A stretch of 64,000 nt of DNA, taken from assembly GCA_039962225.1 (NCBI GenBank), contig JAMPKV010000010.1, forward strand, positions 1-64,000, in the 5' to 3' direction. The position numbers were made by a program, and so were the translations under genes. The notes under the pieces were generated by a model, which ran no database searches, was not told the DNA's origin, and was given only the letters and a program-made list of their open reading frames with translations. Positions 18,623 to 27,496 of the stretch are shown one piece after another (position 1 is the first letter of the stretch; every line of letters starts with the position of its first letter). This stretch comes from Microcoleus sp. AS-A8 (GTDB lineage: Bacteria > Cyanobacteriota > Cyanobacteriia > Cyanobacteriales > Coleofasciculaceae).

Positions 18623-18985
18623 ATGGCGAAATCAAATTTTGAAAACTTGCAAATTTACAAACTGTCGGAGAGCATCGCTGACGAAATTTGGAATATCGTC
18701 GGAAATTGGGAGCAATTCGCTAAAGATACCATCGGCAAGCAGATAGTGCGTTCTGTAGATAGCATTGGTGCCAATATCGCACAAGGTACTGATCGACATA
18801 ATTTTTCAGAGCATCAACATTACCTTAGGCTCGCCCTCAGCTCTTTGAATGAAACAAGATACTGGTTGCGACGAGCTTACACTCGACATCTCTTAACACC
18901 AAAACAAATCCATAAACTCAAACCCATCGTTGATGAACTCTCCCTTAAACTAAACGCATACCTAAAATCCATAAGATCTGATTGA
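18623..18985 (+). CDS. Four-helix bundle protein (23S rRNA intervening-sequence family)
   Basis: The 120-residue product shows the family signature: an N-terminal FENLQIYKLSESIADEIW, the central QIVRSVDSIGANIAQGTDR, and SSLNETRYWLRRA. Members form a pentamer of four-helix bundles; some sit in rRNA intervening sequences, but most, like this one, are free-standing and of unknown role. A GAAGGA ribosome-binding site directly precedes the ATG. In 18346-18622 there is only AT-rich DNA with repeated TTTTGGATTTT-like words. Confidence 0.85.
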   Translation: MAKSNFENLQIYKLSESIADEIWNIVGNWEQFAKDTIGKQIVRSVDSIGANIAQGTDRHNFSEHQHYLRLALSSLNETRYWLRRAYTRHLLTPKQIHKLKPIVDELSLKLNAYLKSIRSD

Positions 18986-19118
18986 TGGCTGAATTCGGTG
19001 TGACTTAGAACAGAGATATTGAGTTAAATTGAGTTTATTTGGGTTTTATGGAGCCGTTTAATAAGAGATAAATAGCTAGCCGTTAAGAGTTATCAATTAG
19101 TTCTTATTTGTTCTTATA

Positions 19119-19490
19119 TTAATTGATATGGGGGTTACAATTTTCGTTTCCTTCGCGTTTTTCTAAGCTCACATCTTGAGGAAGATGACGGCTAACCCAG
19201 TCGGCATTTTCTCGAAGTACATGATAAATACTGCCACGAATCAAAGTTTCTAGACGCACTCGACTCTCTAAGGAATGATGGATAGACCCCAGGGTAGTGT
19301 CGGAAGATTTTTTTTCCTCGATAACGCTATCGCGATTGGGCAGATTCTTGAGGACTTGAGCAATCAGCTTTATACGTAATTCCTGCATCGAAAATGCTAC
19401 TTGATAGGGATATTGAGGATACTCTTCCAAAATAGATTCAATTTTGTTAATCACAAATCGCAAGGTTGATTGGCTGATTTCCTGAGACAT
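19119..19490 (-). CDS. Hypothetical protein
   Basis: The 123-residue product is predicted to be mostly helical and soluble. Its N-terminal half contains RFVINKIESILEEYPQYP and LIAQVLKNLPNRD, with a faint resemblance to ComFB-like cyanobacterial proteins that I cannot confirm. The C-terminal part contains SRVRLETLIRGSIYHVLRENADWV. I chose the ATG at 19490 because GAGGT lies 5 nt upstream; a TTG at 19502 is less likely. The gene stands alone and nothing nearby suggests its function. Confidence 0.55.
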   Translation of the reverse strand: MSQEISQSTLRFVINKIESILEEYPQYPYQVAFSMQELRIKLIAQVLKNLPNRDSVIEEKKSSDTTLGSIHHSLESRVRLETLIRGSIYHVLRENADWVSRHLPQDVSLEKREGNENCNPHIN

Positions 19491-20563
19491 TATGCACCTC
19501 AATATAATTGAAATCGTTTTTGATATCAGGATGTCTAAGACTTCTTCTGTTTAAATAGTTTAATCCCAACAAACCACTGACAAAAGGAAGATTTCTGGAA
19601 AAATATGGGAGACTAGCCCTTTAGAGGGCAATGACTTCTTCGTACGCTTCGGAAAATATACCCTTGAGTGCATGTCAAAAAGCCCATAGGAGTATAGTCG
19701 CGTCTCACCCGCTCAAGAGCAGCGACGAGAGAGCGTCTAAAATTTTGCAGAATAATGTTCTTGTGGAAGCTCTGTGGCGGCTCGTGTCGAGAACCCTTCG
19801 GCTGGGAGCAAGAACCCAAGATAGCGCTACGCTTGATGCCATCGCCTGGACTGAACGAACAATAATCAATCGAATGCCTGTAGCAGCTTGTTGAATTGAA
19901 TGATCTAATCCTAACTAAAATCTCTACAGATGGATGTTCATAGGCATCAATATTTTGGATTAAAAATTGGCTACTAAGATTACATTTGTTAACGGTATCT
20001 CATCTTATTGGATTGTAGGAAATAATCTAAGTTTGCCAAAATTTTGCACTATATTTAATTGTTTAATCGGGTGCTGTAAACATCTAGATTTTGGAGAAGG
20101 CAGGGCATTGCTGAAGAGGGATGTCTAGTCAAGGAGAATTTTTTGCACAAAACTAAAAATGTGGATAACATAGGCTCATTATGAATCGCTTTAAGAGTTG
20201 CTCAAGTGGGCCTTTGAAGCCTTAAGCAAGTGAGCAAAGCGCTGGAGCGACTTGCCAGAGCGCGATCCCCATCCGTCAAAACAGTTATTTGATTACCGCT
20301 GTATGCCTCAACTCCAAAGACATCGACTCCGTAAAAAATCAGTTTTTTATCCTTGGTTTAATAGCTGCGCTACCACCCCAGCCCCTCTCACCAATTATTG
20401 ATTTGAAGCATTTTTTTGTCTTCCAACCCCAGTCAATCAGGGCATCCTCGGATTTATGTATGTCCTGGGATCACACTAGCGACGGATCTTTTGATCCCGC
20501 TTGTCTGTATACTGTATGACGGTTGATTAGTCTGAGTATACTTATCTCAAGATATTACAGCTC
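19491..20563. other. 1.07-kb spacer without a recognisable gene
   Basis: Open frames here are short, have unnatural compositions and lack ribosome-binding sites. The middle (about 19620-19860) is GC-richer with several imperfect hairpins, and the rest is AT-rich. I see no tRNA, repeat array or transposase remnant. It could hold the long upstream region of the RlpA-like gene or a small RNA, but nothing supports either directly. Confidence 0.6.
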
Positions 20564-21892
20564 ATGCAGTTTTTCGGACTTGTTTGGGTGACTTCCTGGG
20601 TCAGCTATATCCTTACCTCCAGCCAAGGTTTATTCAAAGTACCTGATTACCTTGTCAGTGCTTTTCCAGCCAACCTTTTGTCAGTGGTCAACAGTCCAAC
20701 TGAACTACCAACTCCTCTAGTTTCGACACCCCTTTACTCAAAAATCTGGTCTTCTAAATCTCCGGTTGCCACTTTCCCTAATCTAGCCTTTCAGACGGGT
20801 GCAGGCAGTTTTCAGTTTCGACCCCAGCCCACCCAAACGTCCGTTCGTCCTCCAGTCCAACTCGATTTGCCACAAAACACATTCTGCCAGCCCAAGTCAG
20901 AGCCAGAAAACGACTTCTTGCGAGTGACACCCCTGTCATCTGTATCAGCATCCTGGGAGGAAACGTCTCCTCGTGAGGGTTCAAAAGCAACATTTCCTCA
21001 GCAGATTTTTCAGGTTATACAGAATTTGTTGCCTTGGCGTCAGCGGCGTGAACCCGTCAAAACGTTCGCGTCATCGGTTGTGGTTATGAGTACTCACTCG
21101 TCGGAACCGATTGCGGACAAACACCAGGGTGAGGGACAGCGTGTCAAGCGAGGCTTTTGGCGGTACTCACAACTTCTAACCCATCGAGCGTTTGCAGCGC
21201 CTTCTAAGCCGGAGCCAGAGAAGTTTCAAGTTTGGGTGAAGGAGCGCTTAATTGCGGAATTTCCCAGCCAGAAGCCAGCAGAACTGATGGCTGAGCGCCT
21301 GAAGCAATTTTTGTCTAACTCCTCTGATCCTTATTTGAATGCTTCACCTGTTCTACCCACCGTCTGGGAAGGGCAACCCGCTCTCAAGGTCGGCGATCGC
21401 CTATTGTTTAAAATTGATGATGCCCTAGCAACCGATTTAAACCACAATGCACAACTGTTGGTAATTGAATGGGCGAACAATCTCCGCATGGCTTTGGGAA
21501 AAGTGTCTTTGAAGCTAGCAGATGCCCAGAAGCACATGTACAACTTGGTAGAAACGCCCAGGACGTTTAAGGGTAACGCTTCTTGGTACGGTGCTTATTT
21601 TCATGGACGGCTGACGGCTACGGGAGAAACCTATAATCAACATGAACTGACAGCCGCTCATCCCTCTCTGCCGTTTGATACCTATCTGAGGGTGAAAAAC
21701 CTAAACAATGGCGCGTCTGTCATTGTCCGGATTAATGATCGTGGCCCCTATATCTCTAACAGACATCTGGATTTATCACGGGAGGCGGCTCGTTGCATTG
21801 ATAGTGAAAAGGTGGGGGTCATACCTTTTGAAGCCGTAATTATGCAACCGTCCTCAGTCCCAGCTCATGAGTACCTGACTAAGAATAAATAG
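20564..21892 (+). CDS. RlpA-like septal/cell-wall protein
   Basis: The C-terminal part of the 442-residue product is a double-psi beta-barrel RlpA domain (about 335-435): GNASWYGAYFHGRLTATGE with its typical Trp-Tyr-Gly, then ELTAAHPSLPFDTYLRV and VRINDRGPY. RlpA proteins are lytic transglycosylases or peptidoglycan-associated proteins. The catalytic Asp expected in the RINDRGP segment is present. The N-terminus is hydrophobic for about 15 residues and may act as a signal anchor. Residues 50-220 are a proline/serine-rich linker. The first ATG is used but lacks a clear ribosome-binding site, so the start may differ. Confidence 0.8.
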   Translation: MQFFGLVWVTSWVSYILTSSQGLFKVPDYLVSAFPANLLSVVNSPTELPTPLVSTPLYSKIWSSKSPVATFPNLAFQTGAGSFQFRPQPTQTSVRPPVQLDLPQNTFCQPKSEPENDFLRVTPLSSVSASWEETSPREGSKATFPQQIFQVIQNLLPWRQRREPVKTFASSVVVMSTHSSEPIADKHQGEGQRVKRGFWRYSQLLTHRAFAAPSKPEPEKFQVWVKERLIAEFPSQKPAELMAERLKQFLSNSSDPYLNASPVLPTVWEGQPALKVGDRLLFKIDDALATDLNHNAQLLVIEWANNLRMALGKVSLKLADAQKHMYNLVETPRTFKGNASWYGAYFHGRLTATGETYNQHELTAAHPSLPFDTYLRVKNLNNGASVIVRINDRGPYISNRHLDLSREAARCIDSEKVGVIPFEAVIMQPSSVPAHEYLTKNK

Positions 21893-22158
21893 AGCGTGGG
21901 GGCTAGAAGTTAAAATTTCCTAATTCGTAATTAGGTTTTGCATACAGATTTAGACCCTTTCGCTTTTGCGGTGTTATATCATGTCCGTCACAGAACCACA
22001 CGATACGGGAGTTTGGAGCGAGGAATGCGAGTTCTCTGGGAATGGGCGCTCTAAAGCACTCACGACAAACAGGCTTTGATTAAGGTTAATCAGCCGGACA
22101 CCATATCATCGGTTGTTTTTTGCTACTGTGCGAGTGTGGCAGATTTTGGAGGAATTTG

Positions 22159-22872
22159 ATGTCCACTCACCAACAGGCGCATCCGCTCACGCCAAACCGC
22201 CTGCTTGCCTGCTTACCCGGTGAGGAACTAACAGCATTGCAGCCTCATCTGGAGCAGGTATCACTCTCACATGGGCAGTCCATCATATTGCCAAATGAGC
22301 CGATCCCGTTTATCTATTTCCCGATTAACTCATTGCTTTCTTTAGTGACGGTGATGGAGGATGGCTCAACGGTCGAAGCTGGCGCGATCGGGTGTGAGGG
22401 CATGGCTGGTTTGCCAATTCTTTTGGATGCGGGCACGACGCCCATGGAAACGCTGACGCAAATTCCGGGTCAAGCCGTGCGTATTAAAGCGGAGATTATC
22501 AAAAAGGCGTTCGCTCAAGGTGGAGCGCTGCAAAAAATTCTCCACCGTTACATACATACAACCATTATTACTGGTTCACAAACGGCGGCCTGCAACCGTA
22601 TTCATCCTATAAGATCAAGACTCTGCCGCTGGTTGCTCATGAGCAGTGACGGTGTGAGTTCAGAGGAACTTGCCCTCACGCAGGAGTTCCTGGCGACGAT
22701 GCTGGGCGTCAGGCGTGCCGGAGTCAGCGAAGCGGCTAGTCAACTTCAGGATAAGGGTTTGATTCGTTACCAGCGTGGACGCATCCAGATTGTGGATAGG
22801 AAGAGCTTGGAAGCATCTGCTTGCGAATGTTACAAGGTGGTCAAAGCAGAATATGAACGCTTGTTTGGCTGA
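22159..22872 (+). CDS. Crp/Fnr family transcriptional regulator
   Basis: The 237-residue product starts at an ATG with GGAGGA 5 nt upstream. An N-terminal cyclic-nucleotide-binding-like barrel (IPFIYFPINSLLSLVTVMEDGSTVEAGAIG) is followed by a C-terminal winged helix (ALTQEFLATMLGVRRAGVSEAA, about 175-196). The effector pocket lacks a clear cAMP-binding RxS signature, so it probably senses something else or works without cAMP. The sulfide:quinone reductase-like gene starts 257 bp downstream on the same strand and is a possible target; that link is inference from position. Confidence 0.85.
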   Translation: MSTHQQAHPLTPNRLLACLPGEELTALQPHLEQVSLSHGQSIILPNEPIPFIYFPINSLLSLVTVMEDGSTVEAGAIGCEGMAGLPILLDAGTTPMETLTQIPGQAVRIKAEIIKKAFAQGGALQKILHRYIHTTIITGSQTAACNRIHPIRSRLCRWLLMSSDGVSSEELALTQEFLATMLGVRRAGVSEAASQLQDKGLIRYQRGRIQIVDRKSLEASACECYKVVKAEYERLFG

Positions 22873-23129
22873 AGCTTGTGGTGTGCCATCTCACAACAAA
22901 CTGCTTGACAGTATCGGCTTTTAGGGAACCCTAGAAGCACTTTATGCGAATGTAATCTATGAATAAGAATCCGCAAAGTTTTCAGTGCGAACTCCCGCCA
23001 TCAGATGTGTGATAGCGCTGGCGGGTTTATGAATGTAACTGGGTATCAATACACATTATGCTTTTGTCTGCAACTTGCTATAAGTAGAACAATCCGTTTG
23101 TTCTCTGTACGAAGTCGTGCCAGAAAACT

Positions 23130-24425
23130 ATGTCATCCTCTACTCAACCTAAAGCCGTCAAATCAACCACCGATAGCCCTCATCACCAAATTGTGATGGT
23201 GGGCGGAGGTGCCGCAGGCATTACCGTCGCCTCCCAGTTACTCGCCAAAAATAGCAAACTTGACATTGCTATCATCGAACCGTCCGACAAGCACTACTAC
23301 CAGCCCGCCTGGACATTGGTTGGAGGAGGTCGGTTTAAGGCAGAAGATACCGTTAAGCCAGAAGCCTCCTGTATTCCCAGTGGTGTTACCTGGATTAAAG
23401 ACTATGCCACCGAATTCGACCCTGATAACAATCTTGTAAAAACCCGTGAGGGAAAACAGGTTTATTATGACTACTTAATTGTGTGTCCTGGTATTCAGAT
23501 TGATTGGAATGCGATCGCAGGATTAAAAGAAGCGCTCGGAAAAAATGGTGTATGTAGTAACTACAGCTTTGAAGGCGCTCCCTACACCTGGGAAACCATC
23601 CGCAATTTTAAGGGAGGAAATGCCCTATTTACCTACCCGGCAACTCCAATTAAATGCGGCGGTGCTCCCCAAAAAATCATGTACCTCGCCGACGACAGCT
23701 TCCGCCAGAATGGGGTTCGCAACCAGACAAACGTGCTGTTTTGCAGTGCCGTGGGTGCAATTTTCCCTGTTCCCGGCTACGCTGAGCCACTGATGCAGGT
23801 GGTTAAGCGTCGGGACATTCAGCTAAACTTCAAACACAATCTCAAGGCCATCCGGCCTGAATTTAAGGAAGCCGTGTTTGATGTCACCACGGATAACGGG
23901 GTGCAAGAGGTCGCCATTCCCTACGACATGATTCACGTCACCCCACCCATGAGTGCCCCAGACTTTATCAAAAACAGCAAACTGGCTGGGACAGAGGGGC
24001 CGAGTAAAGGTTGGGTCAATGTCAATAAAGATACCTTACAGCACAACGTATATCCTAATATTTTTAGTTTAGGAGATGCCTCTTCTCTTCCCATCTCCAA
24101 AACAGCAGCGGCTATCCGAGGACAGGCACCTGTACTCGTAGAAAACTTGCTGGCTGTAATGCAGACTCACTCCCTGACCGGCAAATACACAGGTTACACA
24201 TGCTGTCCGCTGATTACAGGTTACGGCACAGTGATCATGGCAGAATTTGACTACACCAACCAACCTCTGTCCACTTTCCCCATGGACCCTAGGGAGGAGC
24301 GTTATAGTATGTGGTTGGTGAAGCGTCATGTTTTACCCTGGCTTTACTGGAATCGAATGCTCAAAGGTAAACAATTTGAGGGAAAAGCCCTGAAGCTTAA
24401 GGGATGGAGACCAACAACGACTTGA
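23130..24425 (+). CDS. Sulfide:quinone oxidoreductase-like flavoprotein
   Basis: The 431-residue product has an N-terminal FAD-binding GGGAAG (25-30), IIEPSDKHYYQPAWTLVGGG characteristic of SQR, and a second FAD-contact segment FSLGDASSLP (about 313). Candidate redox cysteines are in IKCGGAPQK (about 175) and YTCCPLITGYG (about 353), as in type II SQRs that oxidise sulfide and pass electrons to plastoquinone. The C-terminal WLYWNRMLKG helix could dip into the membrane. Other members detoxify sulfide rather than grow on it. A Crp/Fnr gene precedes it. Confidence 0.85.
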   Translation: MSSSTQPKAVKSTTDSPHHQIVMVGGGAAGITVASQLLAKNSKLDIAIIEPSDKHYYQPAWTLVGGGRFKAEDTVKPEASCIPSGVTWIKDYATEFDPDNNLVKTREGKQVYYDYLIVCPGIQIDWNAIAGLKEALGKNGVCSNYSFEGAPYTWETIRNFKGGNALFTYPATPIKCGGAPQKIMYLADDSFRQNGVRNQTNVLFCSAVGAIFPVPGYAEPLMQVVKRRDIQLNFKHNLKAIRPEFKEAVFDVTTDNGVQEVAIPYDMIHVTPPMSAPDFIKNSKLAGTEGPSKGWVNVNKDTLQHNVYPNIFSLGDASSLPISKTAAAIRGQAPVLVENLLAVMQTHSLTGKYTGYTCCPLITGYGTVIMAEFDYTNQPLSTFPMDPREERYSMWLVKRHVLPWLYWNRMLKGKQFEGKALKLKGWRPTTT

Positions 24426-24561
24426 GAATAGAGTCGGTCTGCTCACATCCTGCCTGATTCGGCGTCAATCGTGCTTACCTGCGGGGAGTTCAAAGATGGT
24501 GCTGGCGAATCCAGGCAGCGTAAGACCCCTTTTAAGTATCCAGCATCTTTTAGCTGTCTAA

Positions 24562-24580
24562 CCCCCCGAAATTCGGGGGG
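24562..24580. repeat. GC hairpin between convergent genes
   Basis: Arms ccccccgaa (24562-24570) and ttcgggggg (24572-24580) are perfect complements around one base. The site lies between the SQR-like and DUF1499 stops. The CCCCCCGAAATTCGGGGGG core followed by CTGAAGCTCC recurs in many cyanobacterial genomes as a dispersed element, from general knowledge. It could serve as a bidirectional terminator. Confidence 0.55.
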
Positions 24581-24589
24581 CTGAAGCTC

Positions 24590-25114
24590 CTATACCTTGC
24601 TTTTGAGTTCGCTCAGTGCGGCTCGAATTGTTTCAATTCGTTTACGGTTCACACCTAAGTCCGACTGTCCTAGACGCGAGGCGGAGCGAACATGGATGAC
24701 TTTAGCACTGGAATCGAGTAAGAATTCCACATCATCGACATACCCCATCAGCTTACTCTTGAATTCTGCGTAGAGGTAATTCTCGGTTTCTGTGATAATT
24801 GTTGTTCTCTCCTGGTTCTGAATGACTCTCTTGAGGTCAGCCATGGCCTGTGTGGGTGTTGAGTCAAAAGTTAAAGGCTCAATTTTATGCACAGCATCTT
24901 GGCTTTGGCTATTGACGCAGTTGGGGCTGCTAGGGCAGGCTGCTAGTTGCCCAGATGCCTGAATACCGATATTTGTAGGTCGTGTTCCGGCAAACATTGT
25001 TCCTCCTGAAAAAGCTAGTGTTACTCCCAACCAACAAATAGCAATGAGAACTAAGGATATCGTGATGATCAGGGCTGACCGAAAAGGCGATGATTTTTGG
25101 GTCTCTATGCTCAT
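24590..25114 (-). CDS. DUF1499 membrane-anchored protein
   Basis: The 174-residue product starts at ATG 25114 (MSIETQ). A single membrane segment (about 12-35) is followed by the DUF1499 domain: CPSSPNCVNSQ, then YLYAEFKSKLMGYVDDVEFL, and SASRLGQSDLGVNRKRIE at the end. The family is conserved in cyanobacteria and plant chloroplasts but its activity is not established. A TTG at 25159 could add 15 residues, while the ATG fits the membrane segment better. It lies 60 bp downstream of the HEAT-repeat gene on the same strand, probably in one transcript. Confidence 0.8.
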   Translation of the reverse strand: MSIETQKSSPFRSALIITISLVLIAICWLGVTLAFSGGTMFAGTRPTNIGIQASGQLAACPSSPNCVNSQSQDAVHKIEPLTFDSTPTQAMADLKRVIQNQERTTIITETENYLYAEFKSKLMGYVDDVEFLLDSSAKVIHVRSASRLGQSDLGVNRKRIETIRAALSELKSKV

Positions 25115-25174
25115 TGGGCGGGTAAGTTGTTTGTAAACTTTCTTTAAAAACCTTACCAAATAGCCGGGAGAGTA

Positions 25175-25933
25175 CTAAATTAATCCTTCGATCTCGATCG
25201 CCTCAATCAGCTGAAGACCACGAGGGTCACCCACTCTCAAGAGTGCAGCTTTAGCGTCTTCCTGAACCCCCAAGTCTTCATCTTCGGCAAAGGCTTCAAG
25301 CAAGCCATCAATCGCCCCCCCGTAGATGGCATTCGAGGGAAGTTCCCGGCATAACTGTCCGATTGACCAGGCACAATTACTCCGCACGGCTGCCACCGGG
25401 TCTTGTTTCAGGGCTGTAATTAGGGGTGGAATACAGGCCACAATGTCTCCATACTGCAACTGAGCCATTTGCGCTAAAGCACTAGCCGCCCACAACCGCA
25501 CGGCTGAAATCTCATTTTTCAGAGCATCAGTCAGAGAAGGCAAAGCGCGGCGATCGCGGCAGTTGCCCAATGCCCAAACCGCACCTTTACGCACATAACC
25601 ATTCCAATCGCGATTCAACTGTTCAATTAATGGCTCTACTGCTGTTGAACTCGGATTGCGTCCGAGGGCATAGGCCGCACTCACTCGTACCAAGGGGCAC
25701 ACATCTTTCAAAAGGTTAATGAGATGAGGAATTGCCCTCTCATCTTGAATTTCACAAAATGCCCGCGCTGCCAGCATCCGTTGTGGCGTTTCCCGTGCCG
25801 TTAACAGTGGCAACATTGCTTCTGGGTCAGGCTTGTGAGCTTCTGACTCGCTATCGATCGGCTCTATTGCATCTAGAGGGTCTTCTAGATCAGCCGCATC
25901 GAGTACGCTCAGATCGTCATCATCATTGTACAT
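25175..25933 (-). CDS. HEAT-repeat protein (PBS-lyase-like repeats)
   Basis: The 252-residue product begins with an acidic 40-residue head. About five HEAT-like repeats of about 30 residues follow, for example RAIPHLINLLKDVCPLVRVSAAYALG and RRALPSLTDALKNEISAVRLWAASAL. Such repeats form curved scaffolds for protein binding. In cyanobacteria they occur in phycobilin lyases (CpcE/F-like) and in many uncharacterised proteins. No phycobilisome gene lies nearby, so lyase activity is not supported. It probably shares a transcript with the downstream DUF1499 gene. Confidence 0.85.
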   Translation of the reverse strand: MYNDDDDLSVLDAADLEDPLDAIEPIDSESEAHKPDPEAMLPLLTARETPQRMLAARAFCEIQDERAIPHLINLLKDVCPLVRVSAAYALGRNPSSTAVEPLIEQLNRDWNGYVRKGAVWALGNCRDRRALPSLTDALKNEISAVRLWAASALAQMAQLQYGDIVACIPPLITALKQDPVAAVRSNCAWSIGQLCRELPSNAIYGGAIDGLLEAFAEDEDLGVQEDAKAALLRVGDPRGLQLIEAIEIEGLI

Positions 25934-26174
25934 AGTTGATAAAGTATCCTATCCCGCCCGATTTCACCAGTCTCTTCTTGCGACTTTTTACAACTAAAGA
26001 TAGCCAAAGATTACATGATGTTAATTAAAATTAGATTGAATCGGCTGATATTTCTAATTTAATCACGGGGGGCGAGGTGACTGACCACCTAGACCTGGCT
26101 GGCCGGAGTTTTTAATGACCTGCGAGAAGAGTGAGGCCGGAGTTCAGACGACGATGGAGGAGTGGGGTGGAGGA

Positions 26175-26672
26175 TTAAGGAGAGAGGGACTTGACCATCC
26201 ACAGGGATTGAGTTTGGTAGCCCAATTGATGGTAGAGTGCCAGCGCAGGTTGGTTGGATTGAAAGACTTGGAGGCCAATCTGGCGATCGCCCCTTGCCCT
26301 CGCCCAGTCTTCGGCGAGACGCATTAACTTTGAACCCATGCCCCGACGTCGATGTTCGGGCATCACGTAAAGTAAAAAAATATGAGCATGGCGATCGCCC
26401 CGCACCTGATCGATCGCATTCCCTAGCCAGATACAACCTACTGGGTGACGCCCAACGGATGAGTTTCCAGGCACCTCTACTGGATCGGTATCAACCCACC
26501 ACAGAGGCGTTTCCCTAGACAAGTACTGATTCACCGTTTGGACGAGATGGGAAAAATCTTCCTGCTGTGGGAAAAGCTCTCGATAAGCCAGTTGGATGAA
26601 CTTCATTAACATTGAGCGTTCATATCCTGACCCAACGCGCAGCCAGTAGCCCGGTAGTAGTTGCTCAGACAC
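26175..26672 (-). CDS. GNAT family N-acetyltransferase
   Basis: The 165-residue product has the GNAT acetyl-CoA-binding motif in YVMPEHRRRGMGSKLMRLAE (about 102-121, with the R-R-x-G-x-G/A signature). The C-terminal part shows LQVFQSNQPALALYHQLGY, the usual last strand-helix unit. The substrate is unknown. It lies 14 bp downstream of a small membrane-protein gene on the same strand, with the 27012-28765 genes further upstream, suggesting one transcript. In 25934-26174 no gene is apparent. Confidence 0.85.
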   Translation of the reverse strand: MSEQLLPGYWLRVGSGYERSMLMKFIQLAYRELFPQQEDFSHLVQTVNQYLSRETPLWWVDTDPVEVPGNSSVGRHPVGCIWLGNAIDQVRGDRHAHIFLLYVMPEHRRRGMGSKLMRLAEDWARARGDRQIGLQVFQSNQPALALYHQLGYQTQSLWMVKSLSP

Positions 26673-26686
26673 TCGTGCGCGGGAGT

Positions 26687-26908
26687 CTAGTTGAGTGACC
26701 CAGCGGATGTCGGTAAAATTGGGGCATCTAGGGTTTCCAAATGGCCTGTTGTATCGGGTGTGCGGTTGCTCATAGACTCAACATCCTCAATGGGTGCCGG
26801 TCCTGCCATATCTGATGGCAAAAAGATGCGAGCGCTTACGGATAGGAGCGCCACTAAAAACACTAGCACGATCAGGAACGGAGCAATGTACTGACGAAAA
26901 ATAGCCAT
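26687..26908 (-). CDS. Small single-span membrane protein
   Basis: The ATG at 26908 (MAIFRQYIAPFL) gives 73 residues: a strongly hydrophobic helix (about 8-30) followed by a proline- and serine-containing soluble tail. Reading further upstream would overlap the next gene, so the short form is preferred. No family is recognised; it looks like one of the small cyanobacterial membrane proteins. It is set between the GNAT gene and a second membrane-protein gene on the same strand. Confidence 0.6.
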   Translation of the reverse strand: MAIFRQYIAPFLIVLVFLVALLSVSARIFLPSDMAGPAPIEDVESMSNRTPDTTGHLETLDAPILPTSAGSLN

Positions 26909-27011
26909 ATTTAAAATTGTAAGAGCACAAGCATGTGTGAGAAATGAGCGAAGATTTGTAAATCCCTCGCTGTTTAGTTTAACGATTTGCCAGCAGATTT
27001 GAGGATAGAAG

Positions 27012-27485
27012 CTATAAGCGATCGCGCTTTGTATCCTCAATCGCTCTCTGCCAATACCAATTTTCTGGCATCCCAGGATGATTCTGCCTGATCCGATTGA
27101 CTAACCGTTCGGCGGCAGCCTCATCACCTGCCAACAGATTGATCAGTCTGCGTTGAAGCGCACTATCAACTGTACTCTGGTTGAGTGGAGATTTTGTTCT
27201 GCGTCGGCGGATAAAGGGTGCCTCAACTGGAAGCTCAAGGGGTTCGGAGGGTAAGTTTTGTGACGATGACGACGGTTGTCTCCGTTGTTTTTTGATTAAC
27301 AGGAACAGACCGTAAATCAGTAAGCCAATCGCCACAACAAGGAAGAGAGTAATTAAAAAAGTGAAGGCGTCAACGGGCAAAAATCCTCGGAGGAACTGGG
27401 GCAGAAGGTAACCCAGTAAGCCCGCAGCGACAATAGCGACAAACAGGATCAGTGTTCCGATCAAGATGAGTCGATTAAAGCTCAT
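27012..27485 (-). CDS. Hypothetical protein with two membrane segments
   Basis: The 157-residue product has two hydrophobic helices (about 7-30 and 40-65), a basic linker (KKQRRQ) and a soluble C-terminal domain whose end, NHPGMPENWYWQRAIEDTKRDR, is conserved in cyanobacterial proteins of unknown function. The C-terminal helix region STVDSALQRRLINLLAGDEAAAERLVNRI may bind a partner. It starts 11 bp after the AmpG-like gene on the same strand and is probably cotranscribed with it. No enzymatic motif is visible. Confidence 0.65.
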   Translation of the reverse strand: MSFNRLILIGTLILFVAIVAAGLLGYLLPQFLRGFLPVDAFTFLITLFLVVAIGLLIYGLFLLIKKQRRQPSSSSQNLPSEPLELPVEAPFIRRRRTKSPLNQSTVDSALQRRLINLLAGDEAAAERLVNRIRQNHPGMPENWYWQRAIEDTKRDRL

Positions 27486-27496
27486 AATTTTTCTTC

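Noticed and set aside
19613-20519. Short frames in the 19.5-20.5 kb spacer
   Set aside because: No ribosome-binding site, domain or natural composition; basic and Ser-rich shadow-like products.
24562-24580. GC-rich hairpin as a riboswitch or small RNA
   Set aside because: It is a simple stem between convergent gene ends and more likely a terminator or dispersed repeat.
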